This document shows positions 44,605 through 52,495 of a DNA stretch of 64,000 nucleotides, piece after piece. The DNA comes from Cyclobacteriaceae bacterium. GTDB taxonomy: Bacteria; Bacteroidota; Bacteroidia; Cytophagales; Cyclobacteriaceae. The position numbers were made by a program, and so were the translations under genes. Location: positions 310,001 through 374,000 of the forward strand of contig JAEUUF010000022.1 in the NCBI GenBank assembly GCA_016787645.1, written 5' to 3'. Numbering within the stretch: position 1 is the first letter of the stretch; each line of letters starts with the position of its first letter. The notes below the pieces were generated by a model, which did not search any database, was not told the origin of the DNA, and worked only from the letters and a program-made list of their open reading frames with translations.

Positions 44605-45831
44605 TCAGGCAGCCGCCAATTCCTCCTGTTTAGGTACCTCAACGGGCTTTGGAATCGCGCCCGGCGCCAGAATGATGCTGATGTCGTCCCGCCGCGACCA
44701 GTCGGCCAGCGTTGACAGGGTCACTTCGCCCTGCAGGCGGTGCGTTTCCCGGTTGCGCTCGCCCCCTTTGAACCGTACAAAGTCCTCGGGAGAAATGCGG
44801 ACCGATGGGGCGCAACTCACTACTACCTCTACGGTGGCGTCAAGGCTGTACTCCGGCCTGGATTCCTGCGTGGTCTTCCGGTATTCGTACCGGTAGTCAT
44901 AACGCAGGGCCGAGATGTCCGAAAGAACCGCCGAGCCCGTCGGGTTACCGCCTGCGCCTTTGCCCACGAACAACTGTTCCTCGGCAAAGAGGCCTTCTAC
45001 ACTCACCGCGTTGAATTCGTTACGCACGGAATACAACGCATGCGTATCGGGAACAAACCGTGGCGCTACCAGGGCGATGAGTTTGTCGCCGTGACGGTAG
45101 GCGCCGGCAACCAACCGGATGCGCAAGTGGTTGGCTTTCGCGAAGGAAAGGTCTGCGGCACTGAGCCGGTGAATGCCTACACGAATGAGCTCTTCCGGAC
45201 GGACGCGCAACCCAAAGGCGTGCGTCAGCAAAATGGACAGCTTGAACGTCGGGTCGTAGCCTTCCACATCCAGGGTGGGATCGGATTCCGCGAACCCGTT
45301 GACCTGCGCCTCTCCCAGTGCCTCAGCATACGACTTGCCTTCTTCTGATACTTTGGTGAGAATATAGTTTGTGCTACCGTTGACGATCCCTTCTAGGCGG
45401 TTGATGCGGTCGTTGTCGTAGTACTCTTCGAGGTTGCGGATGATGGGGATGCTGCCGCACACGGCACCTTCGTACAGCACCGGTCTTCCGTACTTTGTCT
45501 CGAGTACACGCAACTCGTCCAGGTGGGTGGCGACCATCTTCTTGTTCGCCGTCACCACGGCCTTGCCACGTTGCAGTGCCTGCTGAACAATCTCCCACGC
45601 CGTGTCCGCGTCATCAATCAGCTCCACGATTACGTCGATCTCAGGATCACCCAGCAGTTCTTCCCGCTGAGTGGTGAAGTAGGCGGTTGGCAGGGAACGG
45701 CTCTTCTCCGGGTGCTTGATACAGATTTTGCGGATCTCTGTTTCGAGGCCCTGGGTTTCTGTGAGCACCCGGTACAAGCCCTGCCCTACACAGCCAAAGC
45801 CAACGAGTCCGAGGGTAAGTTTCTTTTTCAT
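44605..45831 (-). CDS. hom: Homoserine dehydrogenase
   Basis: This 408-aa NAD(P)-dependent enzyme reduces aspartate semialdehyde to homoserine. The Rossmann motif is LGLVGFGCVGQGLYRVL at the N-terminus, VVTANKKMVA follows, then the catalytic region EGIVNGSTNYILTK and FAESDPTLDVEGYD. The C-terminus after GGNPTGSAVLSD is shorter than in enzymes with a full regulatory ACT domain, although a divergent beta-alpha tail is present. Its start overlaps the metB stop (ATGA), placing it under the SAM-I riboswitch and thus in methionine supply. Confidence 0.94.
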   Translation of the reverse strand: MKKKLTLGLVGFGCVGQGLYRVLTETQGLETEIRKICIKHPEKSRSLPTAYFTTQREELLGDPEIDVIVELIDDADTAWEIVQQALQRGKAVVTANKKMVATHLDELRVLETKYGRPVLYEGAVCGSIPIIRNLEEYYDNDRINRLEGIVNGSTNYILTKVSEEGKSYAEALGEAQVNGFAESDPTLDVEGYDPTFKLSILLTHAFGLRVRPEELIRVGIHRLSAADLSFAKANHLRIRLVAGAYRHGDKLIALVAPRFVPDTHALYSVRNEFNAVSVEGLFAEEQLFVGKGAGGNPTGSAVLSDISALRYDYRYEYRKTTQESRPEYSLDATVEVVVSCAPSVRISPEDFVRFKGGERNRETHRLQGEVTLSTLADWSRRDDISIILAPGAIPKPVEVPKQEELAAA

Positions 45832-47018
45832 TTTTCTAAGCTGACAGTTGATTCATTCCAAACTTTTTTACGGCTGACCGTGCGAAAAGCATTCTTCAGG
45901 TCGGCGATCAGGTCTTCGGCCTCTTCAATTCCGCAGGATAGCCGGATGAGCGAATCGGCAACACCGGAGTGAAGGCGCTTTTCACGGGGAATAGATTTAT
46001 GTGTCATCTGCGCGGGGTGGCAAAGGAGGCTCTTCACGCCGCCGAGGCTTTCTGCGAGTTTGAAGTAGGTGGTGGAGGTAACGAACTGCACGGCCGCCGC
46101 TTCTGTATTTTGCCTCAACACAAACGATACTATCCCGCCGAATAACCCATTCTGCTGACGGGCTGCAATCGCGTGGTTCTTATGCGAAGGCAAACCCGGG
46201 TAGTACACTTCCGCCACTTCCTCATGACTGGCGAGGAATTCGGCCACTTTCTGCGCGGTGCGGCACTGACGCTCCACCCGCAGCGTGATGGTTTCAATTC
46301 CGCGGATGAGCAGCCAGCAATCTTGCGGGCCGAGAATTCCGCCGGAGGCGTTCTGAATAAATTTGATCTTCTCGGCGAGTTCTTCATTACGTACGGCTAC
46401 CAGGCCCGCCACCAGGTCCGAATGACCTCCGAGGTACTTGGTGCCACTGTGCACTACGATATCCGCTCCCAGTTTCAGCGGCTGCTGGGCGATGGGTGAA
46501 GCAAAAGTGTTGTCGACCACCACCCAGGCGCCCTGGGCATGGGCAATCGCGGCAATCTTCTCGATGTCCGAAATCTTCAGCGTGGGATTGGTTGGCGACT
46601 CCAGCCATACCAGCCGGGTTTTGTTCGTGATGTAGTCTATCGTGTTCTCGGCGTCCGTGGTGTCTACATAGGTCACCTTTATGCCGAACTTCTCGTAGAC
46701 GTGGGTGAACAGGCGATATGCCCCGCCGTACAGGTCATCCACTGCCACGATCTCATCGCCCGCTTTGAGCAGTTTCAAAACGGCATCAATGGCCGCAAGC
46801 CCGGTCGCGAAAGCGAATGCTGCGGTGCCCTCTTCGAGTTGGGCGACAATTTTTTCCAGTGCGTGCCGTGTAGGGTTATTGGAGCGACCGTAGTCGTAGC
46901 CCTTGTTGACACCCGGCGCTTCCTGGACGTAGGTGGCCGTCTGGTAAATCGGAACGGAGATTGAGCCGGTCAATTCGTCGACCGGTACGGAGTGAATAAG
47001 GTTGGTAGTCTTGCCCAT
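45828..47018 (-). CDS. metB: Cystathionine gamma-synthase family PLP enzyme
   Basis: This 396-aa trans-sulfuration enzyme has YDYGRSNNPTRHALE near residue 40, the ESPTNPTLKI loop, and the PLP lysine in VHSGTKYLGGHSD. The family includes cystathionine gamma-synthase, beta-lyase, gamma-lyase and O-acylhomoserine sulfhydrylase, which are hard to tell apart by eye. The SAM-I riboswitch upstream and hom downstream (4-bp overlap) make a methionine-biosynthetic role, using activated homoserine, the best inference. Starts with ATG 65 bp after the riboswitch terminator. Confidence 0.92.
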   Translation of the reverse strand: MGKTTNLIHSVPVDELTGSISVPIYQTATYVQEAPGVNKGYDYGRSNNPTRHALEKIVAQLEEGTAAFAFATGLAAIDAVLKLLKAGDEIVAVDDLYGGAYRLFTHVYEKFGIKVTYVDTTDAENTIDYITNKTRLVWLESPTNPTLKISDIEKIAAIAHAQGAWVVVDNTFASPIAQQPLKLGADIVVHSGTKYLGGHSDLVAGLVAVRNEELAEKIKFIQNASGGILGPQDCWLLIRGIETITLRVERQCRTAQKVAEFLASHEEVAEVYYPGLPSHKNHAIAARQQNGLFGGIVSFVLRQNTEAAAVQFVTSTTYFKLAESLGGVKSLLCHPAQMTHKSIPREKRLHSGVADSLIRLSCGIEEAEDLIADLKNAFRTVSRKKVWNESTVSLEK

Positions 47019-47083
47019 GACAAGTGAAAGTTTTTTTGGTTAAACATGATCACTTATCAGAACGGCATACCGGAAAAAGCAAA

Positions 47084-47111
47084 AAGCTCTTCCGATAAAT
47101 CAGAAGAGCTT
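47084..47111 (-). terminator. Riboswitch-controlled terminator
   Basis: Perfect 9-bp arms AAGCTCTTC (47084-47092) and GAAGAGCTT (47103-47111), followed on the minus strand by TTTTTGCTTTTT. It lies between the SAM-I aptamer and metB and is the likely expression platform. Confidence 0.85.
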
Positions 47112-47148
47112 GAAAGTTTCTCGCAGAAATGTTCGAAGCTGATTCTAA

Positions 47149-47259
47149 CTTATCTTTCCCCGACTAGTCGGGGCTGGATTTGGCACCTTATCTCAAACCG
47201 AAGTTCGGATAGGTTGTCAAGGCTTCATCGGGCCATTACCCTCTGCCTTTCTTGATAAG
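47149..47259 (-). ncRNA. SAM-I (S-box) riboswitch
   Basis: Read on the minus strand, the 111-nt element begins CTTATCAAGA and ends GATAAG, forming P1. In between are the conserved S-box blocks: AGAGGGTAATGGCCCGATGAAGCC, here described in parts as GAGGGTAATGGCCC followed by GATGAAGCC, then CAACC, the P3 hairpin CCGAACTTCGG, AAGGTGCCAAATCC and a GACTAGTC-containing P4. It senses S-adenosylmethionine and, with the following terminator, should switch off metB-hom when SAM is plentiful. Confidence 0.93.
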
Positions 47260-47280
47260 CGAAATTTTAAAGAACGTGGA

Positions 47281-47309
47281 CAAAGATAACGCAGACCCGT
47301 AGCAACAAA
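47281..47309 (-). promoter_or_regulatory. Promoter of the SAM-I/metB/hom transcript
   Basis: On the minus strand a TTTG -33 element (47306-47309) is separated by 17 bp from TATCTTTG (47281-47288), a full match to the Bacteroidota promoter pattern. Transcription would start about 15 nt before the aptamer. Confidence 0.7.
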
Positions 47310-47392
47310 ACAAGCACCTCTTCAAAAATAATTTCCGGCTGGTGCCTCCACAACGGTCGTTAGCCCTTTTGAACTAGCACACCGTCAACTCG

Positions 47393-47854
47393 TTACGATA
47401 CCGATTTCAGGATGAGACTGATTTGACCAATGTGGTAGATATCATGCTGGTTGATGCCATGTAGCAGGGTGTAATAGGTATATCGCTGCGTCTTGCTGGG
47501 CACCAGTTCACCCAACCTGGCTTCCGGAAATTCGGAGGCAGCCACGATCAATTCTTCCTGGCTCTTCTTCAACCGGCTCAACGCATCTGCCCACGATACC
47601 GATGAGGGTGAGGGAAAGTTTTCCTGTTCTGAAACCTCAAACGTATTGTCCCCCCTCAACCTTCGCGCAGCAAAAGTTCTCCAGGAAATCATGTGGAGAA
47701 CCAGCTCCAGAATCGAATGAGTTTCTCCGATCCGGAGGTTGGCTTGCTCAGGTTTCACCTGGTTAAGAACATCCATCAATGACGGTCCATACCATGGGCC
47801 CTTGTCAAACGTCTTGGCAAGTGACCGGACAATGCGTTCTGTTTCTGCAGCCAT
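47393..47854 (-). CDS. DinB-family protein
   Basis: This 153-aa four-helix protein has the DinB_2 histidine pattern: H46 in ETHSILELVLHM and the C-terminal HGINQHDIYHIGQI. These histidines usually bind a divalent metal. Members include damage-inducible proteins and thiol-dependent transferases; the specific role is unknown. It lies upstream of the met promoter on the same strand, 83 bp from the -33 element, and is not obviously part of another operon. It is a different branch from the DinB protein in the kynurenine operon. Confidence 0.8.
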   Translation of the reverse strand: MAAETERIVRSLAKTFDKGPWYGPSLMDVLNQVKPEQANLRIGETHSILELVLHMISWRTFAARRLRGDNTFEVSEQENFPSPSSVSWADALSRLKKSQEELIVAASEFPEARLGELVPSKTQRYTYYTLLHGINQHDIYHIGQISLILKSVS

Positions 47855-47981
47855 GACCCGAACTTATCAGGTGGTTTACAATTCACCAAACCCTCATTTC
47901 TGTTGTCCCATTTTGGGAATAATGGTAGCAAGGTGACACTTTACAATCGCAAAAACGCCATTTTCAAGCTGAATTGGGGGT

Positions 47982-47996
47982 TGGCATAGTTCTTAC
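47982..47996 (+). promoter_or_regulatory. Possible sigma54-type promoter
   Basis: TTGGCATAGTTCTTAC (from 47981) resembles TTGGCAC-N5-TTGC: the -24 GG is intact and the spacing is correct, but the -12 element reads TTAC rather than TTGC. A start about 12 nt later would leave a leader of about 20 nt before the small gene at 48026. A sigma54-dependent regulator is encoded 370 bp downstream. Confidence 0.4.
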
Positions 47997-48025
47997 ATAG
48001 TTATCCCAAAAAAACAGGAGGCATT

Positions 48026-48286
48026 ATGACAACCTTATTGGAACTCTATCACAATGGGACCCTTGATTACCTGGTGAGAACGCGCGTGGTGAGTACCACC
48101 ATCCTTTCCTACATCCAGTACTACGAGGATTTCCAGGGCTTGAAGAGCGAAGGCAGGACGTACCGGGAGTCTGTTCGGATGCTGTCCCTTCAACATCACG
48201 TCTCGGAGACAACGATTAAAAAGGGAATCCGGATTGTGACCGCTGCACAGCGCACAGAATACTCACCCCTGACTATCGCCGTATGA
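48026..48286 (+). CDS. Small protein with possible helix-turn-helix, unknown function
   Basis: This 86-aa protein is mostly helical. The segment GRTYRESVRMLSLQHHVSET followed by TIKKGIRIV looks like a helix-turn-helix, but I do not recognise a family. Unusually for this phylum, the start codon is preceded by a perfect AGGAGG (48016-48021) four bases upstream. A sigma54-like promoter lies 30 bp upstream and a strong terminator follows, so the gene is its own transcript. It precedes an NtrC-type regulator and hybrid kinase, which may control it. Confidence 0.75.
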   Translation: MTTLLELYHNGTLDYLVRTRVVSTTILSYIQYYEDFQGLKSEGRTYRESVRMLSLQHHVSETTIKKGIRIVTAAQRTEYSPLTIAV

Positions 48287-48317
48287 AGCGATGACGCTTC
48301 ACGTCAATTCTTGAATC

Positions 48318-48349
48318 AAAAAGGTCGCCCTCGCGACCTTTTTGTTTTT
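48318..48349 (+). terminator. Rho-independent terminator after the small gene
   Basis: A perfect 11-bp stem (48318-48328 with 48333-48343), loop CCTC, then GTTTTT. It separates the small gene from the regulator operon. Confidence 0.85.
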
Positions 48350-48393
48350 GGGCTGACTGCCTTAACTTGAAAGGGTCTAACACCCCATTGCCC

Positions 48394-49755
48394 ATGCCCG
48401 ACCCGGGAACGGTACGCATTTTCGTCGTTGAAGATGACCCCGTCTATACCAAGTTTATGAAGTATGTCCTTGGGCTGAACCCGGACTGGACAGTGACGTG
48501 CTTTTCTACGGCTCAAGAAGTGCTGCAGCGCCTCCATGAGCGCCCGGATGTGCTAACGTTGGATTATTCCCTACCGGATATGCCCGGTGAAAAGCTTCTT
48601 GCCCAAATCAGGGACCTGGACCCGGAATTACCGGTGATCGTGGTCTCCGCGCAGGATAAGATTCGCACAGCGGTCGAACTTCTCAAGGCCGGCGCGTTCG
48701 ACTACATCAGCAAGGATGAAGAAGCCCGTGAGCGGATTCTGAACTCCATCCAAAACGCGCTGAACCAATCCAGCATGCTCCGCGAGATCGGGCGCTTGCG
48801 AAATGAAATCACCTCGCGTTATGATTTCGAAAAGGACGTCATCGGGTTAAGCACATCGATGCGCAATATCTTTCCGTTGCTGGAAAAGGCGGCCAAGTCA
48901 AACATTACCGTGACCATCACCGGTGAAACCGGTACGGGTAAGGAGCTGGTCGCCAAAGCCATTCACTATAATTCAGATCGGAAGGGTCGTCCCTTTGTCG
49001 CAGTAAACATTGCTGCCGTCCCGAAAGAGCTGATCGAAAGCGAACTCTTCGGGCATGAGAAGGGGTCGTTCACCGGTGCACAGGCCAGGCGGATCGGACG
49101 ATTCGAGGAAGCCCAGGGCGGCACGTTGCTGCTTGATGAAATCGGCGAAATGGATCTTAACCTCCAGGCCAAGTTGCTGCGGGTTCTCCAGGAAAAGGAA
49201 CTTACCCGCGTTGGCGGCAATGAGGTCATCAAACTCAACGTTCGGATTATTGTGGCCACGCATCGAAACCTTGAAGACGACGTGCAGCAAGGTCGCTTTC
49301 GCAACGACCTTTACTACCGGTTGCTTGGACTAAGGATTCACCTGCCCCCGTTACGGGAACGCGGAAAAGACACGCTGGCGATTGCCAAACACTTCCTTGA
49401 CCAGTTCACCCGCGAAAACAAAATGAGCCGTCTACGGCTGTCACCGGAGGCGCAGGAAAAACTCTTATCGTATTCCTTTCCTGGCAATGTCCGCGAACTC
49501 AAGTCAGTGGTTGAATTGGCCGCGGTGATGGCCGAAGGAGGTGAGGTGCGCGGACAGGATATCACCTTCGCCCAACTACCCGCCAATCCTTCCATGCCCG
49601 CGAACGAAATGACATTGGTGGAGTACAACTACCGCCTCATCCGATCCTACCTCACCAAGTACGACAACAATGTGCTTGAAGTCGGCCGACGGCTCGGAAT
49701 CAGCAAATCGTCGATCTACCGATACCTCAAGGAGATGGAGGCGGCTGGACTATGA
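48394..49755 (+). CDS. NtrC-type sigma54-dependent response regulator
   Basis: This 453-aa protein has a receiver domain (residues 8-125, phosphoacceptor D57 in VLTLDYSLPD), an AAA+ sigma54-activation domain (about 145-385) and a C-terminal Fis-type helix-turn-helix (about 410-453, EVGRRLGISKSSIYRYL). Walker A is GETGTGKE, the sigma54-contact loop is GSFTGA in the conserved ESELFGHEKGSFTGAQ, and Walker B is GTLLLDEIGEM. All parts for sigma54 activation are present. ATG 48394 is preferred over a TTG at 48367. Its stop overlaps the hybrid kinase start (ATGA), so the two form a signalling pair. Confidence 0.95.
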   Translation: MPDPGTVRIFVVEDDPVYTKFMKYVLGLNPDWTVTCFSTAQEVLQRLHERPDVLTLDYSLPDMPGEKLLAQIRDLDPELPVIVVSAQDKIRTAVELLKAGAFDYISKDEEARERILNSIQNALNQSSMLREIGRLRNEITSRYDFEKDVIGLSTSMRNIFPLLEKAAKSNITVTITGETGTGKELVAKAIHYNSDRKGRPFVAVNIAAVPKELIESELFGHEKGSFTGAQARRIGRFEEAQGGTLLLDEIGEMDLNLQAKLLRVLQEKELTRVGGNEVIKLNVRIIVATHRNLEDDVQQGRFRNDLYYRLLGLRIHLPPLRERGKDTLAIAKHFLDQFTRENKMSRLRLSPEAQEKLLSYSFPGNVRELKSVVELAAVMAEGGEVRGQDITFAQLPANPSMPANEMTLVEYNYRLIRSYLTKYDNNVLEVGRRLGISKSSIYRYLKEMEAAGL

Positions 49756-51644
49756 AGTCCCTGCAATCGTACGTTTCCAAAGGTCGCTTCTACAAGTCAG
49801 TAGTGGACGATGGTTCGGACCTGGTTTTCGTGGTCGACTATGAGGGGAACATTCTTTATCACAACGCCGCGGTAAGGGACCTGGGGTATCGGCCAGGGAG
49901 CCTGAACGGAAAATCATTCTTTGACTTCATGCCTTCGGAGGGAGTGCCTTCCCTAAGAAAACAGTTTACCCGATGTTGTCGCAAGGAGTTTTCCGAAGCT
50001 ATTGAATTTGAATTTCTCACAAAGTCAGGCGAGCGGAGGCACTATGAATTCAACGCCATTAACCTCCGTCACCAGGAAGGTCTGGATGGTCTTATCCTCG
50101 ACTGCCGCGACATCACGCAGCGAAAGAAATTAGCCCTTGCCCTCATCGAAGCTCAGAAAGCCAAAGACCTGTTCCTGGCCAATATCAGTCATGAAATCCG
50201 TACTCCCGTCAATGGAATTGTCGGCATGACCACGCTGCTGAGCCAGGATACTACGCCGCAGGAGCAGCAGGCTTACCTCACTGCCATCCGCGCTGCTGCT
50301 GAAAATCTTAAGGTGATCATCAACGACATCCTTGATCTCGCGGCCATCGAGTCAGGGAAGATGCAGTACGAGCAGATAGACTTTGATTTGCGCTACTTGT
50401 TGCAAACCCTGGTCGATACCTATCGTCCCCAGGCTGTCGAAAAGGGCCTGGCTCTACGACTGGAACTGGATAAAGATGCCGACCGGACCTTCATTGGCGA
50501 CCCGGTGCGCATCAACCAGGTGCTCACCAATCTCGTTGGCAACGCACTGAAGTTCACCCACCAGGGTCACATCCTTTTGCGATGCACGGTTGCAAAGAAG
50601 GCAGGCAAAACCTACCTACTCCGTTTTGAGGTAGAAGATACGGGCATCGGCATTCCTGCCGACAAACTTTCGGCCATCTTTGAAAGCTTCACGCAAGCTG
50701 ATGCCAGCATCACCCGCAAGTATGGCGGCACCGGGCTTGGGCTCACCATTGCCCGTCAATTGGTTAGCGTGCAAAATGGGACCATTGCGGTCACGAGCAA
50801 GGCTGGCAAAGGCTCAACGTTTACGGTGGTGCTTCCTTTACCAGTGAGCTCATCGAAGAAGAGAAGTGCAGACGCTAAGCCGGCCATCACTCCACTGAAT
50901 GAACTAAGCTCCTTCCAGCCATTGTCTGTGCTGCTTGTGGAAGACAATGAAATCAACCGGCTCTATGCCGGGAGCCTTCTCAAGAAATGGAAATGCCGGG
51001 TGGAGATGGCTGAGAATGGAAAAGAGGCTATCGAAAAACTTGCTCTCCAGACCTTCGATCTCATCCTGATGGATGTGCAGATGCCCGTAATGGATGGATA
51101 CGAAGCAACCAGGATCATCCGGTCGGGGCCCGCACCCGGAAACCAGGTTCCCATTCTCGCACTCACCGCCAACGCGTCGGTCAGGGACATGGACCGGTGC
51201 CTCGAAGCAGGAATGAATGAGTGCCTCTCCAAGCCATTCACCCCGGAGCAGTTGTTCCGTCAACTGCAAAAATTCAAGACTCAACCTTCAGGCAAGCAAC
51301 CTGCCAGGCTGATTAACCTTGCGTACCTGGAGAATGCCTCCCAGAAGGATACAGAGTTTGTGAAGACGATGGTGAAAGCCATGGTGAGCAGCCTTCCCGA
51401 TAGTATCAAATCCATCCGCGAGCAGAGTGAACGAAAGAACTGGCAACAAGTCGCTGCCAACGTTCACCGAATCAAGTCTTCGTTGTCAATGCTGGGAATG
51501 GAAGAATCGCGTCGCAACGCGGCGCTCATCGAAGAGATGGTGTATAACCAACAAACTGAAAGAGTTGGCGCGCTGGCTTCGGCACTTTGTATTCAACTGG
51601 ATCGTGCGATTGAAGAATTGCGATCGCTCGAGAGCCTGAATTAA
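49752..51644 (+). CDS. Soluble hybrid histidine kinase with PAS, receiver and HPt domains
   Basis: This 630-aa protein has no membrane helix. The order is PAS (about 12-125), HisKA with H147 in [12 protein letters not shown], HATPase_c (N box [10 protein letters not shown] boxes EDTGIGIP and GTGLGLTIA), a receiver domain with D441 in [13 protein letters not shown], and a C-terminal HPt domain with H572 in [14 protein letters not shown] full internal phosphorelay is thus encoded, with the upstream NtrC-type regulator as the natural final receiver. The signal is cytoplasmic and unknown; the PAS region has no obvious heme or flavin motif. It ends flush against the convergent fabG. Confidence 0.95.
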   Translation: MKSLQSYVSKGRFYKSVVDDGSDLVFVVDYEGNILYHNAAVRDLGYRPGSLNGKSFFDFMPSEGVPSLRKQFTRCCRKEFSEAIEFEFLTKSGERRHYEFNAINLRHQEGLDGLILDCRDITQRKKLALALIEAQKAKDLFLANISHEIRTPVNGIVGMTTLLSQDTTPQEQQAYLTAIRAAAENLKVIINDILDLAAIESGKMQYEQIDFDLRYLLQTLVDTYRPQAVEKGLALRLELDKDADRTFIGDPVRINQVLTNLVGNALKFTHQGHILLRCTVAKKAGKTYLLRFEVEDTGIGIPADKLSAIFESFTQADASITRKYGGTGLGLTIARQLVSVQNGTIAVTSKAGKGSTFTVVLPLPVSSSKKRSADAKPAITPLNELSSFQPLSVLLVEDNEINRLYAGSLLKKWKCRVEMAENGKEAIEKLALQTFDLILMDVQMPVMDGYEATRIIRSGPAPGNQVPILALTANASVRDMDRCLEAGMNECLSKPFTPEQLFRQLQKFKTQPSGKQPARLINLAYLENASQKDTEFVKTMVKAMVSSLPDSIKSIREQSERKNWQQVAANVHRIKSSLSMLGMEESRRNAALIEEMVYNQQTERVGALASALCIQLDRAIEELRSLESLN

Positions 51645-52391
51645 TCAAGTCAGCATGCCGCCATCCACCTGGATCACCTGGCCGGTGATATAGGAGGACA
51701 TATCCGACGCGAGGAAAATGCATGCATCCGCCACATCTTCCGGTTTGCCCCCGCGTTTGAGCGGAATGCCGTCGCGCCAGGTCTGCACCACTTTTTCATC
51801 CAGTTTGCCGGTCATCTCCGTCTCGATGAAACCGGGAGCGATGGCGTTTGAGCGAATTCCGCGTGAGCCCAGTTCAAGTGCAACGGACTTGGTAAACCCA
51901 ATGATTCCCGCCTTCGAAGCCGCGTAGTTGGCCTGTCCAGCGTTGCCCTTCAAACCTACCACGGAGGTCATGTTGATGATGGAACCTGACTTCTGCTTCA
52001 TCATCGGCTTGCAGGCTGCTTTCACCGTGTTGAAGCAGCTCTTGAGATTTACCTGCATGATTTTGTCCCACGCTTCTTCGGTCATGCGGAGAAGGAGGTT
52101 GTCCATTGTGATACCGGCATTATTGACGAGGATGTCAAGCGATCCAAACTCCGTGACCACATCGTTGATCAGTTTGTCGGCCTGCGCAAAATCCGAAGCG
52201 TCAGAACGGTAGCCTTTGGCTTTAACCCCTTTGGCAGCCAGCTCCGCCTCGAGGGCCTGTCCTTGCTCAACACTGGACAAATACGTGAAGGCCACGTTGG
52301 CGCCTTGCTCCGCAAAACGCATCGCAATGCTTCTGCCAATTCCTTTGGAAGCGCCGGTAATCAACGCTGTTTTATTTTGAAGAAGCTTCAT
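51645..52391 (-). CDS. fabG: 3-oxoacyl-[acyl-carrier-protein] reductase
   Basis: This 248-aa SDR has the exact FabG layout: cofactor motif TGASKGIGRSIA at residue 12, NNAG near 90, catalytic YAASK near 155, and the ending SYITGQVIQVDGGML. It reduces 3-oxoacyl-ACP in fatty acid elongation. The ATG at 52391 gives the usual length; an upstream in-frame start would add 15 unlike residues. A TAnnTTTG box lies 43 bp upstream. Unlike the SDR at 10975, its catalytic residues are intact. Divergent from lpdA. Confidence 0.94.
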   Translation of the reverse strand: MKLLQNKTALITGASKGIGRSIAMRFAEQGANVAFTYLSSVEQGQALEAELAAKGVKAKGYRSDASDFAQADKLINDVVTEFGSLDILVNNAGITMDNLLLRMTEEAWDKIMQVNLKSCFNTVKAACKPMMKQKSGSIINMTSVVGLKGNAGQANYAASKAGIIGFTKSVALELGSRGIRSNAIAPGFIETEMTGKLDEKVVQTWRDGIPLKRGGKPEDVADACIFLASDMSSYITGQVIQVDGGMLT

Positions 52392-52433
52392 TCCGGGAAG
52401 GATTTTTTGGTACGAAAAATGGAATTTATCGGT

Positions 52434-52441
52434 CAAAAATA
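52434..52441 (-). promoter_or_regulatory. -7 box upstream of fabG
   Basis: TATTTTTG on the minus strand matches TAnnTTTG, 42 bases before the fabG start. Confidence 0.5.
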
Positions 52442-52468
52442 GCGTTTTTCATTTGATCCTTAGACGGT

Positions 52469-52476
52469 TATCTTTG
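52469..52476 (+). promoter_or_regulatory. -7 box upstream of lpdA
   Basis: TATCTTTG matches TAnnTTTG, 19 bases before the lpdA start. A TTTG at 52452-52455 is closer (13 bp) than the usual -33 spacing. Confidence 0.52.
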
Positions 52477-52495
52477 GCCGAAATTCCCCGAATCC

